Shown here: piece by piece, positions 59,897 to 64,000 of the stretch
Numbering within the stretch: position 1 is the first letter of the stretch
How the letters are laid out: every line of letters starts with the position of its first letter
Assembly (NCBI GenBank): GCA_002105175.1
Contig: MCGE01000001.1
Coordinates: 496,001 to 560,000 of the forward strand
DNA: 64,000 bases
Direction of reading: 5' to 3'
Source of the DNA: Absidia repens
Lineage: Eukaryota > Mucoromycota > Mucoromycetes > Mucorales > Cunninghamellaceae
Position numbers and translations under genes: made by a program
Notes under the pieces: model-generated
Told to the model about the DNA's origin: nothing
The model's database searches: none
What the model saw: the letters and a program-made list of their open reading frames with translations, nothing else

Positions 59897-62800
59897 TCAA
59901 AGTTGTTGCGTTAATGCTATTGTTAGTTCAGAGATACTCGCATCAACATCAACAATGGGTGTATCGTCCTCGGTGGGTTCAAATTCAAGTTCAGGTTTGC
60001 TGACTAGAGAAGCACCATCACGTTCATCATCGCCAGTAGCCATCTTATTTCGTTTTTGGTCTGAGATATGAGTCAACAAGTCTTTCGCTTTGTTGCTTTT
60101 TGGGTTGCCACCATCATTGTCGTCACTATCATCATTGCGGTCCTCATTATCATCACCATTATCATAATCGCTGTCACCGTCGTCACCGTCATCAAAGCTG
60201 CCATCATCATCATTACTGTTGGTGGTGCTCTGGGTATCATCAGTCGGACCATGAGCTTGATATTTTCTGATCAGGGTTTCATCTATCGCTTTCGCCAATT
60301 CGTCGTTCTGTTTCTGATTGATATGCCGTTTTCCCACCCTAATCAAAATATCTTCCATCACCCATGCAAAACTAAAGTAGCCGTCCTTGGTGGTATCGTG
60401 ATCACGACCCCGTTCCGTAGGATGGTAGGCGACATAATACCATGCAGCCGCTTTCGCTTCTAAGTCCAGTTCGATTTCCTTGCTGTAAGACGACCCCTTA
60501 TTGTTGTTGTTTCTTTTGTTGATTCCCTTCTGGTGCTTGGCTTTTTTGGCCTTGTCCTTGTTGATTGCATCCTTGAATTCCCGCATAAATTCTTTTTTCC
60601 AGCCACGTCGCATAGATGCCACCGCCGACGCTGTTTGCTTTTGAGATTCAAAATCGGATTTTTTGTTGCACCCGTTAGTCCACGTCATAACAAATCCAGA
60701 TATGGTTTCGGCTTCGGTGTTGACCCCATATTGATTCATCAGCGCAGTGAGATCCAGATTGTATTTTTCCAATGACTGCCGCGCACTTGCAATAAAACGT
60801 TCCATTCCAGGCACCCGGAGTCGCGTATCGTATATGGGATCGTCCACTAGCGTTGATTCGTATTCATCATAGTCCATTTTGTTGATCCGCCTAAACATTA
60901 GCCCAAGCACCTTTTTCGATACGTATGACGGCTTATCTTCTTTGCACATAAAGTCAGGATACCGAAGAAGTTTGAGGTTTCTCTCCATTATCGCGGGGTT
61001 ACCAGTTTTGGGGAAATCTGAATGAATAAAAAAAAAAAGAATCAGAGAAAATTCAACAGCGCTTAATTTTGTTTATCCTTTATTACCTACTGCCAAGGAG
61101 TGAAGTTGAGCCAAGCGTAGACAGCCAGAATCCATTGCACCATCGTCGGAAAGATCAGCAGTGGCCAAGTGAGTATTTGCTATTTGTCCCAGGTTGTCGC
61201 TCTTTATATAATCAACAAAAAATTCTTTGATGTCGTCGGTGGTCACATTTGCTTTGGTTTTTGGTGCTGAAGGAGTATAGTCCATAGGTGCATGGTTGAT
61301 GATTTTCGGCATCAGTTTCTTATCCCAGATAATTCTATATTTGTACAAAAAAAAAAAAAAAAAAAAAAAAGGATCAGTAATTAGTCTCACTTCTTATACA
61401 GTATATCAATAATACTTACGTGAATTCATCACCATCCAGATCACCACCAGAGCACATACTTGGAATGTCTCTTTCGCCGACGCGAGGAAAAGCAACCACA
61501 TTGACTAGACGTTCACGTAGTTCAGGGTGGTCTACAGCGTTCACGACACGGATGTCACCAGGATGAAAACAAGGATTTCGATAGACAATACATCGACCTT
61601 TAACCACAAAGCGTTCCTTTCGTTCAAGATCGTTTGTCACTTGACAGAATATTTCATCTTCTTTCAGCACACCACTTTCATCCACCACACCAAATACAAA
61701 CGCACCTTCGTCCACAGGAAGTTTGGCCTTTTCCTTCAAGTTTTTGAGCGTCCGCAATCGAAACATGTTGAGTAAATTCTTGAGGAAGGGATCTTGGCGT
61801 TCCAGGAAACCAGAGTTGATCATTCTTGTCATGAAGCTTGCAATGCCAAAACTGTCTGGGTAGACTTGTAAGATCTTAATTGCATTTTCGGGGTTTTCCA
61901 GCATAGCGTTCAACTCATATAGTACAGTGTCCAATTTGACCATGAATGCGCCATTCTTCACCCCGAGTGATGATAAAACAGTGATAGCTTGTCGATTCAA
62001 AAACGCTGGGATATATGATGACGTACGGACAATTTCCAACATATAATGATCCGACTCGAATTTGATCTGGCTTGGTCGCAGTTGCACTTTCCGTCCTTTC
62101 AATTTATCAGAGACCACCAGCATACCTTTGGCACCACCCAGACGGAATTGAAAAGCACTTGGAATCACACGCAATGACATTCTCCGAGCCACATCTTTGG
62201 CAAGGCCGCGAGATATGTTGCCAACACCATCAGAAAATGTATAATTGTTCAAAATGATATCATCAATGTATTCGACCTGATTCTTTCGGAGCTGCATGAT
62301 AGGCATAGTAGAAGAGAAGCACTAAAAGAAGGAAGACGACATGAGAAATGTCATGTTAGCTAATGATGACAATAAGCAATCAATTCCCTAAATAAATTAT
62401 TTCACTTGTTCATTACCTGACCAATACGAGCTGCATGCTTGGCGACAATTTTTATATTCGAAAAGTCACCCATCCAAGATCGTATGACGTCGCCATCCAA
62501 TGGTGGTAGTTCAGACTCCCGGTCAGAAGCAGCATAAAACCAGGAACCTTGTTCGCGCAATTGAGAGCTTGAGTATCCAAGATAATCGTACCGCCTAGTG
62601 CCAATCTGTAATCCATTCTTAAGTGTTTGGTAGACTCGGGAATAGAGTACGTTGTTGGGGGAGATTCCAAAGGCAGGGCCAAGACGCATAAAATCTTCAT
62701 CAGTAAATTGTACACGTATAAATCGATCAGCATATTTTGCATAGTGGCGCACAACACGGTTGGTTGTTTCAAGTGATAATGGCTGGAAGTAGGTTGCAGT

Positions 62801-64000
62801 GGGTGTGATGATAACTTTCCGAAGCATTGAGCAGTGAGGTGGTATGCGACATTGATGAAGGACTCGCTTTCCATGTTCCTTGAAAATAGCGTTCATAGCT
62901 TCCACTGGATTCCATACACGAGTTTTCTTTTGAGCCATCACAGTCAAGATTCCACGCGCAGTAGAGGCATCAAGTGAAGTGAGAAGGTTGTAAAACTTCC
63001 CATCAAGATTCCGCTCCATCAAGTAGTTGGCTGATATGTTGCATTCAAGGTGATAGAGTACGTCAAAATCCAGAAGGTCGGCTCGTTGTTGATGGTTTTT
63101 TGGGACAGGTAGTTCAGCAGATGAGGTGATCTTTAATTGTTCCCGTGCATTGAGGTGCGAATCCCGAGGTACCAGATTGTAGTCCGCCATACCTGCCAAC
63201 ATTTTCCTGAGCCAATGTTTATTTTTTTGTTCAGGATCAAACTTCATCCGCAACACTGTCCAAGTTTCAATCCGCACATTGTTGGCAGTTGCATTAACCA
63301 GAGTGGGTGTGTTACAAGTATCATAGGATTCATCATCAAGCGTAACATCGGGAGAGTATATATCATCAAAAGGTACCGCAGGTATAATTGGGATTTTGTT
63401 CAAACGAATTCGCGTTTCATTGAAGAGAGTCTTGCGCTGTTTGAAAAGCTTTGGAGGTTGGTTTAGTCGAAGAGTCAAATACGTAGCAGAACCAATGTTT
63501 TCCACCACCACGTTACTGTCAATATCGCCGAACTTGATTTCCATAAGATAGTGAACACCTAAGTGTAGGAATTCCACATTCATTCGTCGTCTTTCGTAGT
63601 AGACCACCAGTTTGACACCTTGATAGGCGGACCATTCTTCGACAAATTCAGTCTCTGTCAGCATAATTCCCAGTGTGAGTGATACCGCTTTGCAGGTCGT
63701 AGGTCGCTCTTCTTCAGATAAAATCCTTCCGTATTTCATTGCAACAGTTTGATCATCGATGACAAGGGGTTGGTTGATATCAAAGTGTCTAGGCATAGAA
63801 CTAAAAGTAGGAAAGAAAAAGTGAGTTGATAATGCTCCAAAAATATTGATACTTCGCGTACAAGTTGCACTTTTTTCCATCCTTACTTGAACTCGACAAT
63901 TGCAGAGCCATCAGGTTGATCATGTTCATTCTTGTTGAGTTCCACATTATAAAGGTATCCAAATTTCTTGAAGGCTTCATATATTGTTCGAATTTTTGTT
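59897..64000 (-). CDS. Cellular RNA-dependent RNA polymerase, 5' end beyond window
   Basis: Five exons are visible (beyond 64000-63887, 63800-62417, 62321-61420, 61334-61087, 61017-59897), about 1255 residues. The first visible exon (IRTIYEAFKKFGYLYNVEL, GSAIVEFK) looks like an RRM. The RdRP core follows. FSDGVGNISRGLAKDVARRM and FQFRLGGAKGMLVV precede the catalytic MCSGGDLDGDEF, with the three Asp of DxDGD intact. Downstream are MDYTPSAPKTKANVT and QIANTHLATADLSDDGAMD. The C-terminal ~120 residues are acidic low complexity (DDDGSFDDGDDGDSDYDNGD). Such enzymes make dsRNA in fungal RNAi, including quelling and the rdrp1/rdrp2 pathways of Mucor. Which paralogue this is cannot be told here. Confidence 0.95.

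Overview
The window reads as nuclear DNA of an early-diverging filamentous fungus, most likely Mucoromycota/Mucorales. The genes are split by many short introns with GTAAGT-like donors and (T)nAG acceptors. Intergenic DNA is AT-rich and full of long A/T homopolymers. The gene set is fungal: ESCRT-0 HSE1, a SepH/Cdc7-type SIN kinase, PTR2, an allantoate-type permease, and a cellular RNA-dependent RNA polymerase. The genus cannot be fixed from sequence alone. No tRNA, rRNA, CRISPR array or autonomous transposon was recognised.

Layout. 1-5.2 kb: the 5' part of a hexokinase gene (minus, runs off the left edge), divergent from a sugar-type MFS transporter. 5.2-7.6 kb: a long noncoding repeat. 7.6-16.5 kb: an OCIA-like membrane protein (minus), an RBMS-like two-RRM protein, HSE1/STAM, and a trypsin-fold protease with a probable GPI anchor. 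16.5-20.8 kb: repeats. 20.8-33.7 kb: V-ATPase subunit C (minus), a directly duplicated repeat, eIF3 subunit L, a protein kinase with an N-terminal calponin-homology domain and a C1-like zinc region, and RNA polymerase III subunit RPC25. 34.6-36.2 kb: the beta subunit of the mitochondrial processing peptidase. 36.2-45.3 kb: a gene-poor stretch with repeats, a damaged reading frame at 40 kb, a small CYSTM-like gene and its truncated duplicate. 45.4-56.3 kb: an ACS-family MFS transporter, mitoribosomal protein mS35, a GH17 glucanase, a repeat, and the PTR2 peptide transporter. 56.9-64 kb: a PIF1 helicase and an RdRP whose 5' end lies beyond the right edge.

Most genes are housekeeping and do not form a pathway together. 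The hexose transporter and hexokinase share a divergent promoter region and are a plausible co-regulated pair (inference). The most interesting unexplained signal is a dispersed noncoding element of about 1.1 kb with at least ten copies in both orientations. Long copies carry an upstream CACGTG box, a conserved core that folds into a GGGTTT/AAACCC hairpin, and then a directional run of AATAAA signals in an internal ~100 bp repeat. It looks like a promoter-transcript-poly(A) unit with no coding capacity. Other notable points are two inferred microexons (9 nt in PTR2, 5 nt in the CYSTM gene), a GC-AG intron in VMA5, and the CH-SIN kinase-C1 architecture.

Gene models were spliced by hand. For every complete multi-exon gene the exon lengths sum to a multiple of three, but individual splice positions may be off by a base.
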